DNA of 64,000 nt from assembly GCA_029098225.1 (NCBI GenBank), contig JAQXNX010000022.1, forward strand, positions 1-64,000, in the 5' to 3' direction. The position numbers were made by a program, and so were the translations under genes. The notes under the pieces are model-generated. The model was not told where the DNA came from. It did no database searches and saw only the letters and a list, made by a program, of their open reading frames with translations. Position 1 is the first letter of the stretch; every line of letters starts with the position of its first letter. This DNA comes from Spirochaetales bacterium. GTDB taxonomy: Bacteria; Spirochaetota; Spirochaetia; Treponematales; Treponemataceae. This document shows positions 53,011 through 62,300 of the stretch, piece after piece.

Positions 53011-53227
53011 AACACGGAAATCAATTTTATTCTTTAATAGTTTTTAAAAAAATCTTTCAGGAGCCTTCTGAATTTCAAAACCGCACGCTAGCGTGCTACA
53101 CGCTACAGTGCCTTGTAATTATATACGTTGCCGCTCACGCGGCAGCACTGTAGAGTGTTTTTGAATTCCAGAATTCTCCTTTCGATTTTTTTTACATTTT
53201 CTCTATAAAATTGATTTCCGCGTTTTA
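53008..53227. mobile_element. MITE-like 220-bp imperfect inverted repeat
   Basis: The ends are 23-base terminal inverted repeats (53008-53030 and 53205-53227) with one mismatch, and pairing continues imperfectly inward for about 100 bases per arm. The centre holds a perfect 14-base palindrome (53083-53096) and a GCCGC/GCGGC hairpin near 53131-53144. There is no frame for a protein. The left end includes the ATPase stop codon. No clear target duplication is seen. A very long RNA hairpin acting on the operon transcript is the alternative. Confidence 0.6.
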
Positions 53228-53316
53228 AATTACTTTATAAAAATGCATCAACATTGACTATTTAATTTTATAGTGTAATAATAGAATTTATATCTTTTAC
53301 AACTATCGAGGTTTTT
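53011..53316. other. Intergenic region after the ABC transporter operon
   Basis: Most of this 306-base gap is the inverted-repeat element (to 53227). The rest holds a promoter-like TTGACT (53254-53259) and AATAAT (53277-53282), 17 bases apart, serving the lipoprotein gene. Confidence 0.55.
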
Positions 53317-54111
53317 ATGAAAAAATTACTTACTTGTTTTTCTTTTTTATTTTTATCAGCTATTACAGCATTAACTTTTGCTTCCTGTGGAAGTTCAAAA
53401 TACAATATTAATGCAAATAATGGTTATTATGCTGATGGTACAGATTTATCATTTCTTAAAGATGGAAAAATATATGAATATGACTTGGAAGAAGGAACTT
53501 ATTATATTTCAGATGACCCTATAATTGTTCCTAAAAATATAACTGAAAAAAATATTTGTTATACTAATGGATATGATGCTTATGTAATTGAAAAAAATAA
53601 AATTTCGCGTTATACAACTGAATATTCAAATGGTGACGATGGAGAAGAGATTGGTCGATTAATTCCTGATGATGAAAAATTCTGGGTTCCATTTGATATA
53701 CCTGAAAAAAAATATAAATCGGTTGTAGTGATTAAGGCAGATCTTATAATGCTTCAAACAAAAGATAAAATTTCATTCTATAGCATAACTAATACTCCAG
53801 AAGGATTGAAATGGAAAGAACACTATTCTATTTCTTCAGAAAAAGAATATGATACTTCATTATTAATTGATAAATCTGGAACAGAAGGATTCGTAGGTTT
53901 TATAAAAGGAACTGAAGTTGATATTTATTATTTTGATTCTCCTGAAAAGGTTTGTAAGTTACAAAAATCTTTTGAGTTAAAAAAAGAATATGACGCATAT
54001 ATTGGTTTTATAGATGATGATGATAGATTGCAGTTAGGCTGTTTAGAAGGAAAGAAAATAATGCTTCATGATATTTCATTTGGAGCAATTGTTTCTGCCA
54101 GAACTTTGTAA
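53317..54111 (+). CDS. Small lipoprotein of unknown function
   Basis: The 264-residue product has a lipoprotein signal with lipobox TFASC (cysteine about residue 24). A mostly beta, aromatic-rich sequence follows in which short blocks recur (KDGKIYEYDLEEG, KNKISRYTTEY, KDKISFYSIT, YYFDSPEKVCKL), suggestive of a beta-propeller or similar fold. I find no named family. GAGG precedes the ATG, and a promoter-like pair lies at 53254-53282. It is a single gene, followed twelve bases later by the pseudouridine synthase. Confidence 0.7.
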   Translation: MKKLLTCFSFLFLSAITALTFASCGSSKYNINANNGYYADGTDLSFLKDGKIYEYDLEEGTYYISDDPIIVPKNITEKNICYTNGYDAYVIEKNKISRYTTEYSNGDDGEEIGRLIPDDEKFWVPFDIPEKKYKSVVVIKADLIMLQTKDKISFYSITNTPEGLKWKEHYSISSEKEYDTSLLIDKSGTEGFVGFIKGTEVDIYYFDSPEKVCKLQKSFELKKEYDAYIGFIDDDDRLQLGCLEGKKIMLHDISFGAIVSARTL

Positions 54112-54123
54112 TTTGTTTTTAAT

Positions 54124-54930
54124 ATGAATAAAAGAGCTTCATATTCTAAATATGATAATAAAAAATCTTTCGTTCATGAAAAGCTGGAACTTTTATATTT
54201 AGACCAGTGGATTGCCGTAATTTACAAACCCGCTGGTCTTCTTTCTGTCCCATATCCGGGAAGTAAAGCTCGTACGGCTCAGTCTGTTTTAGAAGAGCTT
54301 CTTCGTAAGCAGGGTATTGTAAATTCAAAGCACAAACCTTTTCCTGTACATCGGCTGGACCGCGGCACAAGTGGTGTTATGATGTTTGCTCTTAGCGAGC
54401 AGGCTCAGAAGAAAATCATGAATTCCTGGCATAAAATGGTAACAGAACGCCTTTATCATGCTCTGGCAGAAATATCTCCTTTAGCTAAAAAAAATCCGCT
54501 TATGGCTGAAGGTCTTATAGATGATCCTATTTCTCTAAACGCCTATAATATCGGTTATGTAAAAAAGAACAGAAAAAAGACATTATCTGATAATGTGGAA
54601 TTATCAGATAAAAAATTTAACAACCACGAAATGCCTGCAAGAACTCATTATAAAAAACTAATGGAAGGAAGTAATTACGCCCTTTTTGAGCTGTCTCTTG
54701 ATACCGGTAAAAAAAATCAGATTCGTGCTCATTTAGCTGCTCATGGCTACCCGATAGCTGGTGATAAAGAACATCGTTCATATACAAATCCTTTTAATCG
54801 TCTTTGCTTACATGCACGTACATTGGAGTTCATTCATCCTTACACTGGTGAAAAAAAGAGTTTTGAAGTTCCTGAGCCGGAGCAGTGGATAGAGTTTGTA
54901 AAAAAAGGTATGCTAAAACCTGATAAATAA
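54124..54930 (+). CDS. RluA-family RNA pseudouridine synthase
   Basis: The 268-residue protein has the RluA core: LDQWIAVIYKPAGLLSVP, the catalytic HRLDRGTSGVMMF with its aspartate, the RTHYKKLMEG strand and TGKKNQIRAHLAAHGYPIAGD. These enzymes convert uridine to pseudouridine in rRNA or tRNA. The target site cannot be told from sequence. There is no S4 domain. No clear ribosome site is seen before the ATG at 54124, and it lies close behind the lipoprotein gene, so it may be translated from that transcript. Confidence 0.9.
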   Translation: MNKRASYSKYDNKKSFVHEKLELLYLDQWIAVIYKPAGLLSVPYPGSKARTAQSVLEELLRKQGIVNSKHKPFPVHRLDRGTSGVMMFALSEQAQKKIMNSWHKMVTERLYHALAEISPLAKKNPLMAEGLIDDPISLNAYNIGYVKKNRKKTLSDNVELSDKKFNNHEMPARTHYKKLMEGSNYALFELSLDTGKKNQIRAHLAAHGYPIAGDKEHRSYTNPFNRLCLHARTLEFIHPYTGEKKSFEVPEPEQWIEFVKKGMLKPDK

Positions 54931-54973
54931 GTTCAAACTAAAATTTCAATTTTTAATATTCAGGGAGGTATCT

Positions 54974-55507
54974 ATGCTTGAAAGAAAAAATATTACTTTG
55001 ACCTTAGCTGAATTCTCTAAAAAAATGATGGCTTTTAATAAGGGTGCAGAAGTTTATATCCGCGAAAATACCTCAGCAATAAAAAATCTTCAGGAAAAAA
55101 TCAGGGAAGAGGAAAAAGATAGAATTAACTATCTGAAAGCTCGTTTTGCAGAATATCTTGAACCTGTAACTAAGGAAATAGAAGAGGATGAAGAAAATCT
55201 TATAAAGGCATATAATCTTTTTTGTCAGATAAATGAGATTATGGAAAAAATGCCGGATCATACAACTCATTTAAAAAGTCTTTTGATTGCCAGCCCTTTA
55301 TGTCATAAATCTGAATATACATCTGAGTTACCTTCAGAAGATTTTTCATTTCTTCGATTATGGTTTTTAGTAAAAAATCCATCAAGTAATTATGTGCCAG
55401 AGATTGTTAAACAGGATAATCAGGCAGAATCTTATGCGATAGATTTTATTGATATAGAAATGTGGCATCAAACTTCGTTAGAAAAAGAAATTTTACAGAT
55501 GACTTGA
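54974..55507 (+). CDS. Coiled-coil protein of unknown function
   Basis: This 177-residue protein starts behind AGGGAGG. Its central part (about 28-95) is highly charged and heptad-like (KNLQEKIREEEKDRINYLKA, EEDEENLIKAYNLF), so a coiled coil is likely. A C-terminal part has SPLCHKSEY and FLRLWFLVKNPSS. No signal peptide, membrane segment or known domain is seen. It sits between the pseudouridine synthase and pflA with a clear ribosome site, so it is probably real. No function can be assigned. Confidence 0.6.
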   Translation: MLERKNITLTLAEFSKKMMAFNKGAEVYIRENTSAIKNLQEKIREEEKDRINYLKARFAEYLEPVTKEIEEDEENLIKAYNLFCQINEIMEKMPDHTTHLKSLLIASPLCHKSEYTSELPSEDFSFLRLWFLVKNPSSNYVPEIVKQDNQAESYAIDFIDIEMWHQTSLEKEILQMT

Positions 55508-55616
55508 TTTTATTAAAATGCTACAATGCTCACGTTTTATATTGAAGAGAAAAGCCTGCAATTGACATTCTCGCATAATTTGGCGAGTTTACTGTTCAGG
55601 TGATTAAGGAGATTTT

Positions 55617-56390
55617 ATGCAGGGATATATTCATCAACTGGAAAGCTTTGGTTGTGCAGACGGGCCTGGCAGCCGATTTATAATTTTTTTCTCTGGCTGT
55701 CCGTTACGTTGTCTTTATTGCCATAATCCCGATACATGGAAAATGACAGACGGAAAACTTTATTCAGTTGAAGAACTTGTAAATGAAGCTATGAGCTGTA
55801 AAGAATACTGGGGTAAAAAGGGTGGTGTTACAGTTAGCGGAGGCGAACCTCTTTTTCAGATTGATTTTTTGATTGAACTTTTTACACGTTTTAAGGAACT
55901 TGGAGTTAATACTTGTATAGACACTTCCGGTGCACCATTCCGTAATGGAGAAGCCTCAGATGCTACAGAAGAAGATAAAATATGGTTTGAAAAATTTAAC
56001 CGCCTTATGAAAGTAACAGATATTCTTTTAATGGATATAAAACATATTAACGAAGATGAACATGTAAAGCTTACAGGTAAATCTGGAAAAAATATTCGCG
56101 AAATGTTTGCTTATCTTGATAAAATAAATAAGCCGATATGGATTCGCCATGTGCTTGTTCCTGGAATTACCGATAATGATGAATTTCTTACACAAACCCG
56201 CGATTTTATCCGTACTCTGCATAATGTTGAGCGGGTAGAAATTCTTCCTTATCACGGGCTTGGAGCAATAAAATATAAGGATTTGGGAATTGATTATCCA
56301 TTAAAAGATCTGGAAAGTCCTACTCTTGAACGTGTTGCAAATGCAAAGAAAATCCTTGAGTGTGATAATTATACTAAGTGGTGCCAATAA
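55617..56390 (+). CDS. pflA: Pyruvate formate-lyase activating enzyme (radical SAM)
   Basis: PflA uses SAM and a 4Fe-4S cluster to install the glycyl radical in PflB. The 257-residue protein begins with GYIHQLESFGCADGPGSR, followed by the cluster motif CPLRCLYCHNP (CxxxCxxC), VTVSGGEPLF and VLVPGITDND, all as in the family. AAGGAG precedes the ATG. It is about 8 kb from pflB, in the same orientation, so the two are separately transcribed. The identity is firm, both from the motifs and from the presence of pflB nearby. Confidence 0.95.
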   Translation: MQGYIHQLESFGCADGPGSRFIIFFSGCPLRCLYCHNPDTWKMTDGKLYSVEELVNEAMSCKEYWGKKGGVTVSGGEPLFQIDFLIELFTRFKELGVNTCIDTSGAPFRNGEASDATEEDKIWFEKFNRLMKVTDILLMDIKHINEDEHVKLTGKSGKNIREMFAYLDKINKPIWIRHVLVPGITDNDEFLTQTRDFIRTLHNVERVEILPYHGLGAIKYKDLGIDYPLKDLESPTLERVANAKKILECDNYTKWCQ

Positions 56391-56395
56391 TCGAA

Positions 56396-56435
56396 AATCC
56401 GTTAAAAAACGAGCCGAAAGGGTCGTTTTAGGATT
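56396..56435 (+). ncRNA. GNRA-capped hairpin motif, copy 2
   Basis: AATCC (56396-56400) pairs with GGATT (56431-56435), GTTAA faces A, AAAACGA (56406-56412) pairs with TCGTTTT (56423-56429), a G-G mismatch follows, then CC/GG closed by GAAA. Compared with copy 1 the inner helix changes by compensatory base pairs, while the outer stem and internal loop are kept. It lies between pflA and the C_GCAxxG_C_C gene. Confidence 0.55.
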
Positions 56436-56499
56436 ATCGAAAGAATGGCACAGAGGTAAGCTGTGCTTGCCGACATACTTTGAACTAGGAGAAAACTAA

Positions 56500-56904
56500 A
56501 TGTCAAAATATTTAGACCGCGCAAAAGAAATACGTGCAATTGCTGCTCCACATCATAATTGTGCACAGTCAGTTTTAATGTCTTTTACGCAATCTCTTAA
56601 TCTTGATGATGAAACTGCTTTTAAGCTTGCAACTGCTTTTGGAGCCGGAATGAAAAGCGGTCTTGTATGCGGTGTAATTACCGGAGGGTTAATGGTGCTC
56701 GGACTTTTTGATGTAGATGATCAGCCGACTACTCAGAAGCTCATCAGCGATTTTAAGGAAAGACATTCTTCTATGATTGACTGTGCTGAGCTTCTTCGTG
56801 CAAACTCGGCAGCCGGCGGTCAGCGAAAACCTCATTGCGATGCCCTTGTTTATGAAATGGTTGAATATGTAGAAAATATTCTAAAAGAGCGTGGAAAAAT
56901 TTAA
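56500..56904 (+). CDS. C_GCAxxG_C_C family protein
   Basis: The 134-residue protein has the cysteine pattern of this redox-associated family: HNCAQSVLMSF near 22-32, FGAGMKSGLVCGVITGGLMVLG in the middle, then DCAELLR and PHCDALVYEM. These small proteins are common in anaerobes and often lie near metal- or redox-enzyme genes; a metal-binding or redox role is suspected but unproven. It follows pflA, with the GNRA hairpin and about 110 bases between, and TAGGAG before the ATG. Its stop overlaps the end of pbpC, which is on the opposite strand. Confidence 0.88.
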   Translation: MSKYLDRAKEIRAIAAPHHNCAQSVLMSFTQSLNLDDETAFKLATAFGAGMKSGLVCGVITGGLMVLGLFDVDDQPTTQKLISDFKERHSSMIDCAELLRANSAAGGQRKPHCDALVYEMVEYVENILKERGKI

Positions 56905-59348
56905 TATTCTGTTTCTACAACATTTATAACTACTACATCAGATCGTCCTTTCTGGTCTGTTACAGTAATTTCATGAGTTCCCGGCTTTAGCTGATATTCA
57001 AGAATTTGCGAAGGATTAGCTCTACCTATAAAGTTTTCTCCGTCAAACCAGAGTAATTCTGTCGTATCTGCATCACTTGCTGCATAAAGTAAAATTTTAT
57101 TTTTATCCGGAGACTTTGGTCTATAAACATAATCTGTTCCACTAAGAAGAGATTTTATTTCCGGCGGAAATCCTTGCGCTGTATTTTTAAAATTCGAGTC
57201 ACTCGGAGGATAATCTGGCGGAAGAATTCTTGGAAGTCCGGCTTGATCAAATAACGCGCGTAAATCGCTGGGCCAGAATTCCCTTACAACAGTCCTGATA
57301 TATGGCTTATTGGTTTCATCAGTTCTGTATCCTGTTCTTGTATCTATATTGATTTTTCGGTGGATTTTACATTTTTCAATTGGCGATACTCCCGGAATAA
57401 AATATGCTTTTTCTGTTTGAGGGCAGTCAGGTCCCGGAATGGCACCAGAAACAGAACAAACATCTATCAGACTTACGCCTTCCGGCATTTCTGGTTCTGG
57501 TAATAATTCTGCTTCTGGAGTATTTGAAAGTATACTGTATGCAATATTAAAAAGAAGGGGAGCTGCCATTTTTCTTCCTAAGAACGCATTGTTACCTTCT
57601 CCGTTAAAATTTCCAACCCAAACTATGATTACATAACGGTCAAAAATAGCTGCGCTCCAGGCGTCTTTGAAGCCTATGGAAGTTCCTGTTTTATATGCAA
57701 TAGGAACATTTTTTGCTAGCTGTGGTTTGTTCTGATACGGTGGAGTATTTTCTTCCAGCATCTTTCTTACTATAAAAGAACTTTCTTCTGTAAGCATTCG
57801 TTTTCCGCTGTTCTGAACATATTTTTTTTCATAAAGAATATTTTTTTGAATTCCGCCGTTTGCAATAGTACAGTACATTTTTGCAAGTTCAAGCATAGAA
57901 ACATCGGCTGTGCCCAATACAATGGAAAGACCGTAGTGATCGCTTTCTTTTAAACCTGTAACACCTGAATCCTGCATGAATGTATATAGATTTCTGGATT
58001 TGTCCAGATGCTGTTCAAGATAAATTGCCGGAATGTTTCTGCTGTCACCAAGTGCAAACCATGCCTGAACAGGACCTTTGAATATGCTTTCATAATTGTC
58101 TGGTGTATATTCATTAAAGGTTGATGGTAAATCTTTTAGCATTGTTCTGTAATGAATCAGTCCCTGCTCAAGAGCCATCGCGTAAATAAATGGTTTTAAT
58201 GTAGAGCCGGGAGAACGTTTGGAAGTAGTTGCATTTACCTTTCCTTCTATTTCATCGTTATAATAATCTGCGGAACCTATGTTTGCAATTATTTCCATAG
58301 ATTTCCAGTCTACCAGAAGGACAGCTCCATTTTTAATACCGAAATTTTTGTTTTTATTCATATATGCATTAAATATTTCTTCGCATTTTAATTGAGTATC
58401 AAGATTCAAGGTTGTTGCTTTTGCTGGAAGAGGACCATTATTTTTCTGTTTATTCGGCACAGTGATTGAAGCAGGATCTTTTTCATAAAGAATCATTTCT
58501 GTAAAGTGACGTGCATAATCTGGAAATCTGCATTCAACGCTAATCTGCATGTCCATATAAATTTCTTTATCAGTATCTTCGGGATGCTTTTCTACCCAGG
58601 AAGAAAATAATACTTTTCTTGCGTTAATAAGTTCACTCGGAGTTTTCTGCGGGGTAGGGCTTCTTTTTATAGGATTCTGAGGAAGAACACAAAGCATTAT
58701 ATTTTCTGAAAGATTAAGGTCTTCAATACTTTTAGAAAAATAATACCAGCTTGCAGTTTCAAATCCCTGAATATTTCCTCCGCAAGGGGCAAGATTTAAA
58801 TAGGCTTCAAGAATTTCGTCCTTAGAAAAACATAATTCAAGGTAAATTGCTTTTCGTATCTGCTTTAATTTTCCACCAATAGATTTTGTATACAGATTAT
58901 ATTTTAATTTTGCAGTCTGCATTGTAATGGTTGAAGCACCCATTCTTCGGGATTTTTTTATATAAGTTTCCCAGCCGGCTTTAAAAATTGCTACGGGATT
59001 TATTCCAAAGTGTGAATAAAAATATCTGTCCTCCTGCATGAGAAGCGCTTCAATAAATTCGGGAGGATATTCTTCTATTGGTTTGAAAATTCTATATTGT
59101 TCGTCTTCTGTTAAAAATATCTGAAGAAGTTTTCCATTTCTGTCGCAATAGGCTGAAGAAAATTCAATTCCATCATAAATGTTTCCATACTTACGCATGT
59201 ATAGAATATGAATTGAGAAGATTATTATTATGAGAAAAAATACCGCAGAAATACTAAGAAGAATTTTTGTTCTTAGTTTCTGCGGTTTTTTAATTTTTCC
59301 GGCCAGTTGGGAGAAAAATACTCCGGGCCGGAAATTTAATTTTTTCAT
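56901..59348 (-). CDS. pbpC: Penicillin-binding protein 1C
   Basis: The 815-residue bifunctional enzyme has an N-terminal TM (about 30-50), a glycosyltransferase 51 domain (ALLMQEDRYFYSHFGINP with its catalytic glutamate, and GASTITMQTAKL), a transpeptidase domain with SxxK in SPGSTLKPFIYA and the KTG box in AYKTGTSIGFKDAW, and a C-terminal BiPBP domain (about 720-810). It polymerises and may crosslink peptidoglycan. The ATG overlaps the stop of the alpha-2-macroglobulin gene as ATGA, the classic pairing of these two proteins. Convergent with the C_GCAxxG_C_C gene. Confidence 0.93.
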   Translation of the reverse strand: MKKLNFRPGVFFSQLAGKIKKPQKLRTKILLSISAVFFLIIIIFSIHILYMRKYGNIYDGIEFSSAYCDRNGKLLQIFLTEDEQYRIFKPIEEYPPEFIEALLMQEDRYFYSHFGINPVAIFKAGWETYIKKSRRMGASTITMQTAKLKYNLYTKSIGGKLKQIRKAIYLELCFSKDEILEAYLNLAPCGGNIQGFETASWYYFSKSIEDLNLSENIMLCVLPQNPIKRSPTPQKTPSELINARKVLFSSWVEKHPEDTDKEIYMDMQISVECRFPDYARHFTEMILYEKDPASITVPNKQKNNGPLPAKATTLNLDTQLKCEEIFNAYMNKNKNFGIKNGAVLLVDWKSMEIIANIGSADYYNDEIEGKVNATTSKRSPGSTLKPFIYAMALEQGLIHYRTMLKDLPSTFNEYTPDNYESIFKGPVQAWFALGDSRNIPAIYLEQHLDKSRNLYTFMQDSGVTGLKESDHYGLSIVLGTADVSMLELAKMYCTIANGGIQKNILYEKKYVQNSGKRMLTEESSFIVRKMLEENTPPYQNKPQLAKNVPIAYKTGTSIGFKDAWSAAIFDRYVIIVWVGNFNGEGNNAFLGRKMAAPLLFNIAYSILSNTPEAELLPEPEMPEGVSLIDVCSVSGAIPGPDCPQTEKAYFIPGVSPIEKCKIHRKINIDTRTGYRTDETNKPYIRTVVREFWPSDLRALFDQAGLPRILPPDYPPSDSNFKNTAQGFPPEIKSLLSGTDYVYRPKSPDKNKILLYAASDADTTELLWFDGENFIGRANPSQILEYQLKPGTHEITVTDQKGRSDVVVINVVETEY

Positions 59349-62300
59349 TTTTTCTGAGCTTCAATCTTAAGTGTAGAAGATGCAGACATTCCATAAATGT
59401 CTTTATTATACATGCTTTCACCAAACATTGGAGGAACTACGAATGTTCCGGAATTTGTTGCCTTAGCTGTATATGTGAATGTCTGAACCTTTTCGGTTGC
59501 AGTTGCATAAATAACTACACGATCTTCTCTTATGTCAACATAATCAGGACTCCAGCGGTTATCTTTAAAGCTTCTTACAGATTCAATATCTGCTTCAAGA
59601 CCAGCTACCTGAAGATCTACAAGAGCTACATTTCTTACAGTTCCCTTAGTTGAGCGGAATGAAACTTTTACCATAATATCATCGCCAACTTTTACAGAAC
59701 CTAATGAGCCTCCTTCGAGATTACAGAATTCTCTGGAAACTTCAATACCATTCTTTACATCTTTTTTAGGAAGCTCTTTGTCGAATCCTGCTATATATGT
59801 CTGATAGTACATTGGCATTGTCTTGCTTGAAACAAATTTAATCTTTTCTGCTTTATCAGAGAAGCTTGCAGTCATAACTGGCTTTCCAGAAATATCGAGC
59901 TTAGTCTCTGTTTTGCCTGTTACTTCATAAGCACTATAGTTTTCTGTAGAAGCAGAACCCGTCCAGCTTTCGAATGCTCTTATAGCTGCAGATGTAGAAT
60001 AAGAATTGTAGTAGCGGTTTTCAAGACGACCACACAAAAGTTCAATATCGTCTGTTGTAATATCCTTAATTCTTGAAGGGAAGTAGCTTGCAATAACATC
60101 AATGTATGTTGCAATGTACTGCAAATCATTCTGATATGCCCATGAAGAATCATGTGTCTTCTTTCGGTCAATCTTAGCAAGAAGGGCATTTGCTTTTTTG
60201 TCTTCCTTCATCATTGCATAACTTGCAGCAAGGTATAAGCCGTCGTATCCTGTTGTATTGAAATTCTTTCTTGTAATAGAATCTTCAAGCTTTTCAATAT
60301 AACTTGTTGTTATTATTTCGCCCTTTGTAAGTACATAGATTGCAAATGAACGCAGGTAAATTGAATAGCCGTCATCTTCAGAAGAGTTTGCAATAGATTT
60401 TACAGCTCCCATAACCTTATTATAGAAGTCAGAAGAAACAAAGAATCCGTTTGATCGTGCATCTGTAAGGAATTCAGCTACATAAAGAGTTATAAATGGA
60501 TCATCAGGACTCTTGTTTGTCCAGTATCCGATGTTTCCGTTACTCTTCATTCTTGACTGAAGAATACTTAACGTAGAAGCAACCATAGAAATTGCATCAG
60601 CTCTTGTTTTTCCATTTGCTGTTACAAAGTCGCTGTACAGATATGGATAAGCCTTACTTGTAATTTGTTCTGAACAACCATATGGATATTCTGCAAGATA
60701 TTTCTTGAGTCCGTTTTCAAAAGAAGCAGGCACATTTGCAACGGTAACTTCGCGTTCAGAATATTCATCATAAAGATCTTTCTTTACATCTATAGAAGCT
60801 TCTTTTTTAGTTGTGCTTCCAGATCTGATCCAGGTCTGGTAAGGCATAGAAGGTCTAACGCTCATTGTTGTTACATATTTAGATTCTTCTGTTGCATCAG
60901 AAGCTGTAAATATAAGATCAGCATTTCCAAGTCCATCTTTTGCTTTTACCTTAAACATTACAGTTGCATCTTTTCCTTCTGAAATTGTAAGAGGAACTGA
61001 TTTTTCTCCTGAAATTTCGAGGTTGCTGCTTGTGTTTGCTTTTAATGTTATTTTTGCGTTGTTTCCGCTTCCTTTGTGATTATTTGTTACAGTTACAGAA
61101 ACATCGAATTCATCTCCTGGAGCTGCAGCAAGCGGTGTATTTGGAGAAATAATGAATGTATTAGTTGCAAGAGTAGAATTCTGTGCTGTTCCAAGAGTTC
61201 TTGAAGAAACCGCAATAGCCATAATCTTTAAGTTTCCATTAAAGTAATCCGGAATATGATAAGTTACGCTGCGGGTTGTTGAATCTGTATCAAGAATGCC
61301 AGACCAGAATGCAACTGGTTTATTCTGCTTTCTCTTGAACGGATTGAGGTTTCTTGCAAGTTCATCCATTCCGGCACCACCACCAATTGCAGACATATTT
61401 TTAAGAACTTCATATTCTGGTAAAACAAGATCAAGAATTTGAGTTGTAGAAACTTCTAGAGCTCGTTTCTTAAAGAATTCTGCAAGTGGGTTAGGCATTG
61501 TATATCCTGCAACCTGTAAAATACCTTCATCTACAGCGTAGATAATGATTTTTCCGCTGTCTGAAGAAGAATATTCAATTGTTAAATCGCTACCAGATTT
61601 AATTTCTTCCGGAACATTAAGTGTAATCTTATTTGTTCTGTTGTCTTTATCAATTGAGAATGGAACTGCTCCATAGCAGAATGGACTCATAAAGATTTCT
61701 TCAGATGCAGCATCTCGAGTAAACATTACATTAATGTAACCGTTACCTTCCATGTCTGCAGGAATATCAATCGTTTGTTCTGTAGAAAGAGAATCTGTCT
61801 TGAACCATTTGCTTGTATAAACCTTATCTCGTTCAACAGTAATAAGACCAGCTCCAGCATATGGTGCCTTAATGAATACTTTAGCTTTTTGTCCAGCCTT
61901 CAAATCTGAAGATTCAAGACTTAATTCGAGCTCTGCAGTTCTTGTAAGGCTTCTTGTGACATTTTCTGTTCCCATTACACTGTAAGAAATTGTGTTGAAA
62001 ACAAGACCTGAATTATCTGTAATTGTAACTTTGTATTCACCACCGTTAGTAGTTGGCAGGGTAAAATCAAGTCCTTCTTTTGGAATTGTATAAGCCTTAG
62101 AAGAAACAGGATAGGTTTTCTTTACAGACTGATATTTATAAAGTCCATCATATTGTTTTACAAGAGTAGAAACGTATTTAACTTCTTCAATTGCAATTGT
62201 TACATCATTTACAGAAGTCTTTTCAAGATTCTGATCTATTGCAATAAGATTGATTTTTCTTACAGAGTTTCTGTTTATGTAAGAAAGCTTTCCATCTGCT

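Noticed and set aside
55560-55616. Promoter for pflA from TTGACA at 55563
   Set aside because: No -10-like sequence at 16-18 bases; the CTCGC/GCGAG hairpin lies there instead.
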